Assembly (NCBI RefSeq): GCF_003846185.1
Contig: NZ_ML123034.1
Location: forward strand, 5,255,681 to 5,319,680
DNA: 64,000 nucleotides
Source of the DNA: Streptomyces sp. ADI96-02
Lineage (GTDB): Bacteria > Actinomycetota > Actinomycetes > Streptomycetales > Streptomycetaceae
Direction: 5' to 3'
Position 1 is the first letter of the stretch. Each line of letters opens with the position of its first letter. The position numbers and the translations under genes were made by a program. Below the pieces are notes generated by a model. It was given only the letters and a program-made list of their open reading frames with translations. It had not been told where the DNA came from and did no database searches. Shown here one piece after another: positions 8,487-17,209 of the stretch.

Positions 8487-8810
8487 ATGGCCAAGATCAC
8501 CTACAAGCAGCCGGACGGCACCGCGACCGTGGTGGACGTCCACCCCCCGGACACGGTCATGCGCGGCGCGAGGCTCAACGGCATCGACGGCATCGAGGCC
8601 CAGTGCGGCGGAGCCGCCCAGTGCGGCACATGTCACGTCTACGTCGACGCGACCAACAGCCTCCCGCTGCCCGGGATGGACGAGATCGAGGACGACGTCC
8701 TGTACACCACCGCGTCGCCCCGCACCGAGCACAGCCGACTGAGCTGCCAACTGCCCGTGTCCGAGGAGATGGACGGCCTCGTGGTGCACCTGCCGGAGAG
8801 CCAGGTCTGA
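8487..8810 (+). CDS. [2Fe-2S] ferredoxin (adrenodoxin/putidaredoxin type)
   Basis: 107 aa. Cluster ligands are Cys40, Cys46, Cys49 (C-x5-C-x2-C) and Cys87, the vertebrate/putidaredoxin-type spacing. The ATG at 8487 follows GAAGGG. It is only 48 bp upstream of a P450 gene on the same strand, so it probably supplies electrons to that P450 and perhaps to the second one at 14369. No ferredoxin reductase is encoded in the window, so a housekeeping reductase would be needed. Confidence 0.93.
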   Translation: MAKITYKQPDGTATVVDVHPPDTVMRGARLNGIDGIEAQCGGAAQCGTCHVYVDATNSLPLPGMDEIEDDVLYTTASPRTEHSRLSCQLPVSEEMDGLVVHLPESQV

Positions 8811-8858
8811 CACCCCGCCGCCCCGGCTCGGCCGCCGCCGACCAGAAGGGACACCTCC

Positions 8859-10085
8859 ATGAGCAACGCCGCACCCGAACTCCCCACCGAGGAGCACGAG
8901 ACCTTCCCGTACGTGCGCCCGTGCCCGTTCTCGCAGCCCGCCGCGTATGAGGCGATGGCTGAGGAGGATGTCTCACAGGTGACACTGACCGGGTCCGGCC
9001 TGCGGATCTGGACCGTCACCGGGTACACGACGATCCGGACGCTGCTGACCGATCCGCGCGTCAGCGCCTCCCGCAAGCACGCCGACTTCCCCTTCTACTT
9101 CATTGCCCCGCCGGAGTTCCGCACCGAGACCTCGTTCATCGGCTACGACGGCGAGGAGCACACCCGCACCCGGCGCAAGGCCGCGCTCACCTTCACGCAC
9201 CGCCAGGTGCAGCGGCTGCGGCCCCGCATCGAGGAGATCGTCGACGACTACCTGGACCGCATGCTCGCCATGGGCCCGCCCGTCGACATGCACCGGGTGT
9301 TCTCGCTCGCCGTGCCGATGACGGTGATCTGCGAACTGCTGGGCATCCCGCAGGACCAGCACGACTTCTTCATCCGGCACGGCACCGCGCTGCTGGGCGG
9401 CCACAGCTCCCCCGAGGAACGGCAGGCCGCGATCGTCGAGGTCAACGCCTATGTGAGCGAGCTGATCCAGCGGAAGAGGAAGGAGCCGGGCGACGACCTG
9501 CTCAGCCGTGCGATGGCCGACTACGAGGAATCGGGCGAAGACTACACGGACCGCGACCTGTTCAACATGGTGCGGCTGCTGATGAACGGCGGGCACGAGA
9601 CCACCGCCAGCCAGATCTCCTTGGGCACCGCGTGCCTGCTGGAGAACCCCGACCAGCTGGCGCAGCTGCTGGCCGACCCGTCGCTGATCAGGCCCGCGGT
9701 GGAGGAGTTGGTGCGGATCGCGACGATCGGCGACACCGCCGTACCCCGTGTCGCGCTGGAGGACATCGAGATCGGCGGCCGGACCATCCGGGCCGGCGAC
9801 GGCATCCTCTGCCTCGGCCTCGCCGGAAACCGCGACCCCGAGGTGTTTCCCGAGCCGGAGAAGCTGATCATCAGCCGCGGCAGCCGCAAGCACCTCGGGT
9901 TCGGCCACGGCGTGCACCACTGCATCGGCGCCGACCTGGCCCGGCTGGAGCTGGAGATCGTCTGGAGCAGACTCTTCCAGCGGGTGCCCGGCCTGCGGCT
10001 GGCCCGGCCGCTCGCCGACCTCCCGCGCAAGGAGGGCGCTGTGATCTACGGCCTGTGGGAACTCCCCGTCACCTGGGACGCGTGA
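8859..10085 (+). CDS. Cytochrome P450, paralogue 1
   Basis: 408 aa, ATG preceded by AGAAGGGA. The I-helix oxygen-activation motif reads NGGHETTAS (His where many P450s have Ala/Gly-x-Glu/Asp). The K-helix ExxR and the heme-ligand segment FGHGVHHCIG, with Cys355, are present. The sequence is of the bacterial CYP105/107-like class that tailors polyketides. Oxidation of the aglycone side chain (hydroxylation, desaturation or epoxidation) is the likely role in a pluramycin-type pathway. Substrate cannot be assigned from sequence. It is co-transcribed with the upstream ferredoxin and ends at a hairpin. Confidence 0.93.
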   Translation: MSNAAPELPTEEHETFPYVRPCPFSQPAAYEAMAEEDVSQVTLTGSGLRIWTVTGYTTIRTLLTDPRVSASRKHADFPFYFIAPPEFRTETSFIGYDGEEHTRTRRKAALTFTHRQVQRLRPRIEEIVDDYLDRMLAMGPPVDMHRVFSLAVPMTVICELLGIPQDQHDFFIRHGTALLGGHSSPEERQAAIVEVNAYVSELIQRKRKEPGDDLLSRAMADYEESGEDYTDRDLFNMVRLLMNGGHETTASQISLGTACLLENPDQLAQLLADPSLIRPAVEELVRIATIGDTAVPRVALEDIEIGGRTIRAGDGILCLGLAGNRDPEVFPEPEKLIISRGSRKHLGFGHGVHHCIGADLARLELEIVWSRLFQRVPGLRLARPLADLPRKEGAVIYGLWELPVTWDA

Positions 10086-10092
10086 GGCCCCC

Positions 10093-10133
10093 CCCGGCCC
10101 GGCCCCGCGGGACCCTAACGGGGCCGGGCCGGG
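10093..10133. terminator. Bidirectional hairpin terminator
   Basis: 14-bp perfect stem (10093-10106 with 10120-10133) and 13-nt loop between convergent P450 (+) and secreted barrel protein (-). Confidence 0.75.
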
Positions 10134-10135
10134 CC

Positions 10136-10624
10136 TCAGGAGCCCACGGGCGCCACGTCGCAGGGCGGCACAGGCCGGGTGACGCGGGAGAACGTGATGG
10201 TCTCGGCGCCCGAGGACACCAGCGTGCCGTTGGCGTCGTACACCGTGGAGGAGTGCAGCGAGTTGAACTGCGAACCCATGAGGATCGCCGAGCCGCGCAT
10301 CTCCGCCCGGCCGTGCACCTGGCCCAGTTCGTCGATGAACAGCTCTGTCAGCGTGTAGCCGAAGGCTCCCTGGCCCCTCTTCTTCCAGGTGCCCTCCGAC
10401 ATGCCGTGGGGCACGCCCGGAGCCTCGACCTCGTGGCACAGCATCCCGTCCGCCTTGTACTGCTGGCGCACGTGGACGGTCTGCCCGTCGAAGTCGAGCT
10501 CGGCGGCCCACACTCCGACGGGTGTGGGCGTGCGGTGGTGTGCGGCGGCGCTCGGGGCCCAGGCGCCGAGGACCAGGGACGACACCGCCGCCACCGTCAC
10601 AAGAGGCTTCTTCGGTATCCGCAT
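10136..10624 (-). CDS. Secreted small beta-barrel-like protein (paralogue of the protein at 23233)
   Basis: 162 aa from the ATG at 10624. The N-terminus is a clear signal peptide (MRIPKKP, a hydrophobic run VTVAAVSSLVLGAWA, then a PSAAA-H cleavage site). The mature part begins with TPVGVW and continues with alternating hydrophobic strands, GTWKKRGQGAFGYTL, IDELGQVHGRA and TVYDANGTL. It aligns well with the cytosolic protein at 23233-23628 (PVG.W, GTW, G.FAY, DE.G, VYDA..NL). The fold resembles allene-oxide-cyclase or lipocalin-like barrels. Two Cys (in MLCHEVE and near the C-terminus, PPCDVAP) may form a disulfide. Function is unknown; extracellular binding or late-stage conversion of the product is a possibility. 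Confidence 0.7.
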   Translation of the reverse strand: MRIPKKPLVTVAAVSSLVLGAWAPSAAAHHRTPTPVGVWAAELDFDGQTVHVRQQYKADGMLCHEVEAPGVPHGMSEGTWKKRGQGAFGYTLTELFIDELGQVHGRAEMRGSAILMGSQFNSLHSSTVYDANGTLVSSGAETITFSRVTRPVPPCDVAPVGS

Positions 10625-10842
10625 GTTCGCATCCTTCTGCTCGCCGGAACGTGGGCCCGTGAGCATGGCGGCGCGTTCTCGACTCCCGGTTGAGTCGGAG
10701 GACCTCTCCCGGAGGGCCCCGGCTGTCGAGCGGGATTCCGGGCCGCCTCTAGCCCCACCGCCGACGCTGGCGTAGCCGCCGCCCCGCCCGGCGAGTGGTC
10801 AGGACAGCGCCCACCACCCCGGGAACGCATGCAGGAGAAGCC
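10625..10842. promoter_or_regulatory. Divergent promoter region (secreted barrel / acyltransferase)
   Basis: 218-bp region between divergent gene starts. Promoters for both are expected but not readable. Confidence 0.35.
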
Positions 10843-12030
10843 ATGGAAAGATCCGACGAGGTCCCGGTACGGCCGGGTCCTGCGGACAGCCGCCTGCCCT
10901 CACTGACGGGGCTCCGGTTCGTCGCCGCGATGACCGTGCTGTGCGCACACACGGGATACCTGTTCTTCATGGGCGCGAGCCCCGCGCACGACCCGACGGA
11001 CTACATCTTCGCCGTCGGCGGTGTCGGACTGACCTTCTTCTTCGTCCTGAGCGGCTTCATCCTGACCTACGTGGCCCGGGACGACGACACCAGGACGGCC
11101 TTCCTGCGCCGCCGGCTGGTGAAGATCTTCCCCAACCACCTCGTCACCCTCGCGGCGACCGTCGTGCTGATGCTGGCGGCCGGCGTCACCGTCTCCGTCA
11201 CCAACACCGCCCCCTCCGTCCTGTTGCTCCAGAGCTGGCTGCCCGTCCAGGACGCGATCATGGGTCACGGCACCAACTCGCCCAGCTGGTCGCTCACCTG
11301 CGAACTGCTCTTCTACGTGTGCTTCCCGTGGCTGCTGACGCTGGTGCGGCGCATCAGGCCGGAGCGGCTGTGGGGGTGGACCGGCGCGGTCACCGCCGCC
11401 ATCCTCGTCGTGCCCTTCATCGCCCAACTGCTCCCCGACCAACCCACGATGTGGTGGGGCGGAGACATGTCCTGGTGGCAGTACTGGTTCGTCTACCACT
11501 TCCCGCCGGTGCGGATGCTGGAGTTCGTCCTCGGCATCCTCGTCGCCCGCGCCGTGCTGAGCGGACGCTGGATCAGGATCGGCCTCCTTCCGGCGGGCCT
11601 GCTGTCCGTGGCCTCGTACGCCGTACTGGCCCAGCTGCCCGGGGTCTTCGCCTGGATGTCGCTGTCGGCCCTGCCGCTCGCTCTGGTCATCGGCGCGGCG
11701 GCCACCCGGGACATCGAGGGCCGGCGCACCGGGTTCGGCAACCGGGCGATGGTGTGGCTGGGCGAGATCTCCTTCGCGCTCTACATCGTGCACTACCCGG
11801 TCATCTACTACGGTCCGATGCGGGCGGTCGATCCCGAACACGCCTTCCAGATACGCGGTTTCGCCGAGGCCCTGCGTGACGTCTCGCTCACCTTCGCCAT
11901 CAGTCTCGGGCTGGCCTGGCTGCTGTACGTGACGGTCGAACGGCCCGCCATGCGCCGCTGGAGCCGCGGGCGGCCGCCGCCACCGGCGGGCGTGCCCGGG
12001 GAGGCCCGGGACCCGGCCAAGGCCCTCTGA
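10843..12030 (+). CDS. Membrane acyltransferase-3 family O-acyltransferase (MdmB-like)
   Basis: 395 aa. The ATG at 10843 has AGGAGA 7 bp upstream. The N-terminal LPSLTGLRFVAAMTVLCAHTG segment carries the family's essential His, followed by FFFVLSGFILTY and about ten hydrophobic membrane helices. The C-terminal tail is Arg/Pro-rich and cytoplasmic. Members of this family acylate hydroxyls of macrolide or deoxysugar substrates (for example MdmB-type 3-O-acylation) or polysaccharides. O-acetylation of a sugar hydroxyl would fit, since acetylated congeners are known among pluramycin-type antibiotics. It heads a plus-strand run with an NTF2-like gene 89 bp downstream. Confidence 0.88.
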   Translation: MERSDEVPVRPGPADSRLPSLTGLRFVAAMTVLCAHTGYLFFMGASPAHDPTDYIFAVGGVGLTFFFVLSGFILTYVARDDDTRTAFLRRRLVKIFPNHLVTLAATVVLMLAAGVTVSVTNTAPSVLLLQSWLPVQDAIMGHGTNSPSWSLTCELLFYVCFPWLLTLVRRIRPERLWGWTGAVTAAILVVPFIAQLLPDQPTMWWGGDMSWWQYWFVYHFPPVRMLEFVLGILVARAVLSGRWIRIGLLPAGLLSVASYAVLAQLPGVFAWMSLSALPLALVIGAAATRDIEGRRTGFGNRAMVWLGEISFALYIVHYPVIYYGPMRAVDPEHAFQIRGFAEALRDVSLTFAISLGLAWLLYVTVERPAMRRWSRGRPPPPAGVPGEARDPAKAL

Positions 12031-12119
12031 CCTCCACCGGGTCGAGAGCGGCTCGAGTGCCCCACCACTTCCCATCGTTACTGTCAGCTGTGCCGGGAGG
12101 CACAGCGGAAGGAGGAACC

Positions 12120-12626
12120 ATGGAGCGGGCCGACGCGGAACTGTACGTGGAGGTACAGCAGTTCTACGCGGAACAGATGCCGTTGCTCGAAGAGCGCAGG
12201 CTGGAGGAGTTCCTGGAGACGTTCACCGAGGACTGCGTGCTGGAGCACATACCGTTCGGCTGGCGTTTCGACGGCCGGGAGGACCTGCTCAAGGAGATGT
12301 CCGCCCGGCGCGGGGACGCGTCGGCGCCCCGTGTCGAGGAGACGTCGGCGCGCCGAGCCCGCGACGAGAACGTCCCCTACTACAACGGGCTGGTCTACCG
12401 GTACTGGTTCGACCGGCTGCGCGTCGTGCCGGACGGCGATGACACCCTGCGCACCCGCTACCAGGCGATGGTCAGCATGACCGACTCCGACGGCAAGGTC
12501 AGCTTCGAACCCACCACCGTCGTCGAGGACGAACTCGTGCGCCGCGACGGCCGGCTGCTGACGCGTTCGCGCACCGTCACCCACGACTCCGCCCGCTGGG
12601 CGGACAAGATCCACAACCCCTCCTGA
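12120..12626 (+). CDS. NTF2-like (SnoaL-type fold) protein, paralogue 2
   Basis: 168 aa, ATG directly preceded by AAGGAGGA. Paralogous to the protein at 2167, with an about 17-residue Arg/Glu-rich insertion (SARRGDASAPRVEETSARRA) between the N-terminal helices and the sheet. The core YRYWFDRLRVV, TRYQAMVSMTDSDG and GRLLTRSRTV elements match NTF2-like domains with the curved sheet of scytalone dehydratase or dioxygenase beta-subunits. Presence of two copies suggests two related ring-forming or dehydration steps, but no active site can be named. Confidence 0.8.
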   Translation: MERADAELYVEVQQFYAEQMPLLEERRLEEFLETFTEDCVLEHIPFGWRFDGREDLLKEMSARRGDASAPRVEETSARRARDENVPYYNGLVYRYWFDRLRVVPDGDDTLRTRYQAMVSMTDSDGKVSFEPTTVVEDELVRRDGRLLTRSRTVTHDSARWADKIHNPS

Positions 12627-12657
12627 CCGGTCGCCGCCCCCGAGCGCACCGGAAACC

Positions 12658-12689
12658 CCTCCCGGGTGGGCCCCGGCCCACCCGGGAGG
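12658..12689 (+). terminator. Hairpin between NTF2-like and MFS genes
   Basis: Perfect 15-bp inverted repeat (12658-12672 with 12675-12689) and a 2-base loop, 31 bp after the NTF2-like stop. It may terminate or attenuate read-through into the exporter gene. Confidence 0.75.
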
Positions 12690-12721
12690 ACTGCGAGAAG
12701 AACAGGCTGAGGACAAACGAC

Positions 12722-14320
12722 ATGACCGAAGAGCACCCCGGACAGAGCATCCCCGTGAAGGCGGGCCGGCGTGAGTGGCTCGGACTCACCGCGCTCGCGC
12801 TGCCGTGCTTGCTCATCTCGATGGACAGCACGGTGCTGTACCTGGCGGTGCCGCAACTCACCGAGGACCTGCGCCCCAGCAGCACGCAGCTGCTGTGGAT
12901 CCTCGACATCTACGGCTTCCTCGTCGCGGGCTTCCTCATCACCATGGGCACGCTCGGCGATCGCATCGGTCGCCGCAGACTGCTCATGGCGGGAGCGACC
13001 GCCTTCGGTCTGGCCTCACTCGTCGCGGCCTGGGCGAGCAGCGCGGAACTGCTCATCGCGGCCCGTGCCCTGCTCGGCGTCGCGGGGGCCACGTTGATGC
13101 CCTCGACCTTGGCCCTGATCCGCAACATGTTCCACGATCCCGCGCAGCGCGCCTCGGCCATCGCCGTGTGGATGACGTCGTTCGTTGTCGGCATGGCCAT
13201 CGGCCCGTTGGTCGGCGGAGCGCTGCTGGAGCACTTCTGGTGGGGTTCGGCCTTCCTCATCGCCGTGCCCGTCATGGTCCTGCTGCTGGTCGTCGGCCCC
13301 TTCCTGCTGCCCGAGTACCGGGCGGCGGACGTCGGCCGGATCGACCCCCTCAGCGTCGTGCTGTCCGTCGCCGCCCTGCTGCTGGCGATCTACGGCATCA
13401 AGGAACTGGCCGTGCGCGGACCGAGCGGCACGGCGCTCGCCACGACGGCCGCGGGCATCGTCCTCGGCACGGCGTTCGTGGTGCGACAGCGGCGTCTGAC
13501 CGATCCGCTGCTGGACGTGGGGCTGTTCGCCAACCGCCGGTTCAGCGCCTCGCTCGGCACCCTCACCCTCACGCTCTTCGCGATGTCGGGCATGTTCCTG
13601 TTCCTCGCCCAGTACCTGCAACTGGCCCTGGGCCTTTCTCCGTTGAGCGCGGGCCTGTGGACGCTTCCCGAGGCGTTCGCGATGATCGCGGCCGGATTCC
13701 TCACCCCCGTGCTGGCACGCCGCTTCCGCCCCGCGTACGTGATGGCCGGCGGACTGGTGATCGCGGCCTGCGGCTGCGCGATGTACCTGTTCCTCGACGG
13801 GACCGGCGGCCTCGCGATCCTCGTCACCGCCACCGTCGTCTTCGCCCTCGGCATGGGGCCGATGACCATCCTGGGGACGGACATGATCCTCAGCGCCGTG
13901 CCGCCGGAGCGCGCGGGCGGGGCCTCCGCCATGTCCGAGACCAACCAGGAGTTCGGCATGGCCATCGGCGTCGCCGGCCTCGGCAGCGTCGGCACCGCCC
14001 TCTACAGTTCCCGGCTGGCCGAGACCATGCCCGCGGGTGTCCCTGCCGAGACCGCCGAGGCGGCCGGTGAGACGCTGGCGGCCGCTCTCTCCGCCGCGGC
14101 GGCGCTGCCGGGCGAGACCGGCGAACAGCTCGCCGCCGCCGCCCGCGCCGCCTTCAGCCACGGACTCCACGTCAACGCTGTGCTGAGCAGTTCTCTCGTA
14201 CTGTGCGCCGCCGTCCTCGTCGCCGTACTGCTGAGGCACGTGCAGCCCCCCGCCGGAGACGAGGAGACGAGTACCGGTGTTCCGCGCGACGCCGGCAAGG
14301 AGGTATCCGACCGGGCCTGA
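12722..14320 (+). CDS. MFS drug exporter, DHA2 (14-TMS EmrB/QacA) family
   Basis: 532 aa. ATG at 12722 with GAGGA upstream. The first helix carries LLISMDSTVLYLAVPQL, the DHA2 motif D1 region. GDRIGRRRLLMAG matches motif A, followed by RALLGVAGATLMPSTLALI (motif C-like region) and multiple long hydrophobic segments compatible with 14 helices. The C-terminus is hydrophilic. It most likely pumps the cluster product out of the cell using the proton gradient. It is followed 48 bp later by the second P450 gene. No TetR-type repressor is adjacent, so it is probably co-regulated with the cluster. Confidence 0.93.
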   Translation: MTEEHPGQSIPVKAGRREWLGLTALALPCLLISMDSTVLYLAVPQLTEDLRPSSTQLLWILDIYGFLVAGFLITMGTLGDRIGRRRLLMAGATAFGLASLVAAWASSAELLIAARALLGVAGATLMPSTLALIRNMFHDPAQRASAIAVWMTSFVVGMAIGPLVGGALLEHFWWGSAFLIAVPVMVLLLVVGPFLLPEYRAADVGRIDPLSVVLSVAALLLAIYGIKELAVRGPSGTALATTAAGIVLGTAFVVRQRRLTDPLLDVGLFANRRFSASLGTLTLTLFAMSGMFLFLAQYLQLALGLSPLSAGLWTLPEAFAMIAAGFLTPVLARRFRPAYVMAGGLVIAACGCAMYLFLDGTGGLAILVTATVVFALGMGPMTILGTDMILSAVPPERAGGASAMSETNQEFGMAIGVAGLGSVGTALYSSRLAETMPAGVPAETAEAAGETLAAALSAAAALPGETGEQLAAAARAAFSHGLHVNAVLSSSLVLCAAVLVAVLLRHVQPPAGDEETSTGVPRDAGKEVSDRA

Positions 14321-14368
14321 ACCGCTCGGGCAGGCCCTCGTTCGCACCCACCACCACGGAGGTTCACC

Positions 14369-15589
14369 ATGCCTGGACAGCGACCGGCCGACGTCTTCCC
14401 GCTCCCCGGCTCCTCATACCGCGGACCCGCGCCGCGCTACCAGGAGCTGCGGGCAGGGGAACCGGTCGTCAAGGTCCGCACCGAGGGCGGAGCGGATGCC
14501 TGGCTCATCACCCGGTACGAGGACGTGCGCGCAGCCCAGGCCGACCCCCGGCTCAGCCGGGCGGCGGCCTGCGGCCCCGGCTCCGTGCGGGTGGGCGGCA
14601 CCATGCACACCACCCCGGAGATGATCATCTCGCTCGACGGCGAGGAGCATTCGCGGCTGCGGCGCCTGGTTGCGGGCGCCTTCACCACCCGCAAGGTGGA
14701 GCTGATGCGCCCGCGCGTCCAGGAGGTCTCCGACCAGTTGCTGGACGCCATGGCGGCCAAGGGCGGCACCGGCGACCTGGTGGAGGACTTCGCCGTTCCG
14801 CTGCCGCTCATCGTGATCGGCGAACTGCTCGGTGTGCCCGCACAGGACCTGCGGACCTTCGAGAAGTGGGCCCGTGCCTTCGCCACCGTCGACGAACGGG
14901 CCGGCGGGGAGGCGTCGCTGGAGGGCCTGGCCCGACTGAACGAGTACATCGTGGGTCTGATCGCGCAGAAGCGGGCCAGCCCCACCGGCGACATGCTGTC
15001 GGACCTCGTCGCCGCGCGCGACAATGACGACCGGCTCAGCGAACAGGAGCTGGTGACCTTCGGGTTCACTCTGATCGGCGCGGGCTTCGACACCACCGCC
15101 AACCAGCTCGCCAACTCCGTGCTCGCACTGCTCGTACACCACCGCGAGATGTGGGACCGGCTGGTCCGGGAGCCGCAGGGCATCCCCGCCATGGTCGAGG
15201 AGCTGCTGCGGCACGTCAACCTCTTCGCCACCGACACCACCGGCTTCCCGCGTATCGCCGTCGAGGACATGGAGGTGGCTGGGGTCCGTATCGCCGCGGG
15301 CGACCCCGTGCTGCTCTCGCTCGCCTCCGCCAACCGCGACGAGTCGGTCTTCCCGGACGCCGACGCCTTCGACCCGGACCGGCCGCGCAACCCTCACCTC
15401 TCCTTCGGCCACGGGATCCACTACTGCCTCGGCAAGCAGCTCGGCAGGATGGAGATGGCCGTGGCGCTGGAGGGTCTCACACGGCGCTTCCCCGATCTGC
15501 GGCTCGCTGTCCCTGAGGCCGAACTGCCTTGGCACCGCGGCGAGATCAACCACACGCTCAACAGCCTGCCGGTGACCTGGACGGTGTGA
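14369..15589 (+). CDS. Cytochrome P450, paralogue 2
   Basis: 406 aa, ATG preceded by CGGAGG. Standard motifs: GAGFDTTANQ in the I-helix, an ELLR ExxR-type K-helix segment, and FGHGIHYCLG with Cys353 as heme ligand. The N-terminus (FPLPGSSYRGPAPRYQELR) and overall sequence resemble CYP105-like polyketide-tailoring P450s. It differs clearly from paralogue 1, so a second site is probably oxidised. It shares a plus-strand run with the exporter and ends at a long hairpin. Confidence 0.93.
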   Translation: MPGQRPADVFPLPGSSYRGPAPRYQELRAGEPVVKVRTEGGADAWLITRYEDVRAAQADPRLSRAAACGPGSVRVGGTMHTTPEMIISLDGEEHSRLRRLVAGAFTTRKVELMRPRVQEVSDQLLDAMAAKGGTGDLVEDFAVPLPLIVIGELLGVPAQDLRTFEKWARAFATVDERAGGEASLEGLARLNEYIVGLIAQKRASPTGDMLSDLVAARDNDDRLSEQELVTFGFTLIGAGFDTTANQLANSVLALLVHHREMWDRLVREPQGIPAMVEELLRHVNLFATDTTGFPRIAVEDMEVAGVRIAAGDPVLLSLASANRDESVFPDADAFDPDRPRNPHLSFGHGIHYCLGKQLGRMEMAVALEGLTRRFPDLRLAVPEAELPWHRGEINHTLNSLPVTWTV

Positions 15590-15615
15590 CCCCGACTGCC
15601 GGGCGGGCGGCCGTC

Positions 15616-15674
15616 CGTGAGCACGACGCCCGTCCGCGGGTCTCGGAGGTCCGCGGACGGGCATCGTGCTCACG
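15616..15674. terminator. Long hairpin terminator
   Basis: 24-bp arms (15616-15639 and 15651-15674) pair with a single mismatch; 11-nt loop. Between convergent P450 (+) and glycosyltransferase (-). Confidence 0.85.
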
Positions 15675-15731
15675 GCGGGTCGACAGCGGGCCCGGCCACG
15701 GCGTGCGGGGCCCCGCGGACGCGTACGCCCG

Positions 15732-16997
15732 TCAGCTCCGCGCGCGGTGCAGCGCGGTGAGCTTCTCCAGCATGGGGACCACGTCGTTGGGCGAGGGCAG
15801 CGCCAGCCAGTCGGCGTGCAGCTTCCGGGCCCCGGCAGTGAATCCGGGCTCCGCCAGCAGCCGGGTCAGTCGCTCCCGGATGCCGTCCGTCCCGTCCTTC
15901 TCGTGGTGCACGGCGAGTCCCGCTCCGGCGTCCAGGAGGGAGCGCGCGAACTCGGGAGACTCGATACCCGCGCCCATCTCGATGAGCTGCGGCACCTCGT
16001 GCGCCACTGCCGTCGCGAAGCTGCCGAACCCGCCGTGGTGGATGAGCGCCGCGCAGGTCGGCAACAACTGCCCCAGCGGGATGTAGTCGACGACGCGGAC
16101 GTTGTCCGGCACGTCCAGGTCCGCCAGCTGACCCGGCGTGAGCGTCGCGACGACCTCGATGTCCATGCCGGCCACCGCGTCCATCATCGCCCTCAGCATC
16201 GCGCCGTTGGCGTAGTCGAACATCTGGGCCGTCGTACCCAGCGTCAATGCCACCCTGGGCCGCTCCGGCACCGGATACAGCCACCCGGGCTGCACCGCGC
16301 CCCGGGTGTACGGCACCCAGCGCATCTGCACCCGCCGCGCCGGCACCGGCAGGTGCAGCTCCGGCGGTGTGGGGTCCACAGTCCACTGGCCCAGCAGCAG
16401 CTCGTCGTCGGGCGCGAAGCCGTACCGCTCCGCGACCGGCCGGACCACCTCCCGGAGGGGGTTGGCCGGCGGTGTGCCGGCCCGGGCGAACCTCTCCAGC
16501 GCCCACCCGGTGACGTCGGCGCCCCACAGCAGCCGTGCATGGGCCGCCCCGCAGCTGCGGGCCGCGACGGCCGCCGCCGGCCAGGTGTCCCAGAGCACCA
16601 GGTCGGGCCGCCACTCCCGGGCGTGCGCGACCAAGTCGTCGATCAGCGGGGCGGGCGCCCCGCGCTCCGCCGGGACCTGGTGGAACATCTCCACGGCCGT
16701 CACCAGGAACACACTGAACATCTCCCACTCGTGGGCGTCCCGCGGGTCCAGGTCCAGTTCTCGTGCCAGCCGGCCCCGCTCCTTTGGGGGCAGCGTCACG
16801 TACTCGCCGGAGTATTCGGGCGTGCTCTCCTCGTCCCCGAGCGGCACTGCGGTCAGCCCCGCCGCGGTGATGTCCTTCCACAACTTCGGCGGGGAGGCGA
16901 CATGGACCTCGTGCCCGGCACCCTGGAGGGCCCACGCCAGGGGGATGGCGGGGAACAGATGGGACGCCGTGGGCCACACGGTGATCAGGACGCGCAT
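15732..16997 (-). CDS. Glycosyltransferase 1 (GT1 family, EryCIII/DesVII-like)
   Basis: 421 aa. ATG at 16997 with GAGGAG 5 bp upstream. N-terminal acceptor domain starts MRVLITVWPTASHLFPAIPLAWAL. The C-terminal donor domain has RVALTLGT near residue 245 and the nucleotide-diphosphate motif IHHGGFGSFATAV, ending with an acidic/GIESPEFA segment. Long inserted N-terminal loops (LPPKERGRLARELDLDPRDAHEWEM) are typical of activator-dependent macrolide-type transferases. No P450-like activator protein is encoded next to it. It probably attaches one of the aminodeoxysugars; in pluramycins such links are C-glycosidic. It is divergent from the first DNA glycosylase gene. Confidence 0.9.
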   Translation of the reverse strand: MRVLITVWPTASHLFPAIPLAWALQGAGHEVHVASPPKLWKDITAAGLTAVPLGDEESTPEYSGEYVTLPPKERGRLARELDLDPRDAHEWEMFSVFLVTAVEMFHQVPAERGAPAPLIDDLVAHAREWRPDLVLWDTWPAAAVAARSCGAAHARLLWGADVTGWALERFARAGTPPANPLREVVRPVAERYGFAPDDELLLGQWTVDPTPPELHLPVPARRVQMRWVPYTRGAVQPGWLYPVPERPRVALTLGTTAQMFDYANGAMLRAMMDAVAGMDIEVVATLTPGQLADLDVPDNVRVVDYIPLGQLLPTCAALIHHGGFGSFATAVAHEVPQLIEMGAGIESPEFARSLLDAGAGLAVHHEKDGTDGIRERLTRLLAEPGFTAGARKLHADWLALPSPNDVVPMLEKLTALHRARS

Positions 16998-17209
16998 GAA
17001 GTCTCCTCACGGACCTCGGGACGGCCGGCCACGACGGCTGCGGCCGTACGGCCGAATGTGCGCCATCCCGGTGGAAGGGGTCTGGAGGCACGGTGCAGCC
17101 GGTCCCGGCGGCCCGGCCGCCGCTCCGGCTCCAGGCGAAGTCGAGCGGAACTCCAGGCGGATGCGGGATGGTCGGGCATTCATGCGCACGGAGAAGGAGA
17201 GCACGTCCC
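16998..17209. promoter_or_regulatory. Divergent promoter region (glycosyltransferase / resistance glycosylase)
   Basis: 212 bp between divergent starts; both promoters are expected here. Confidence 0.35.
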
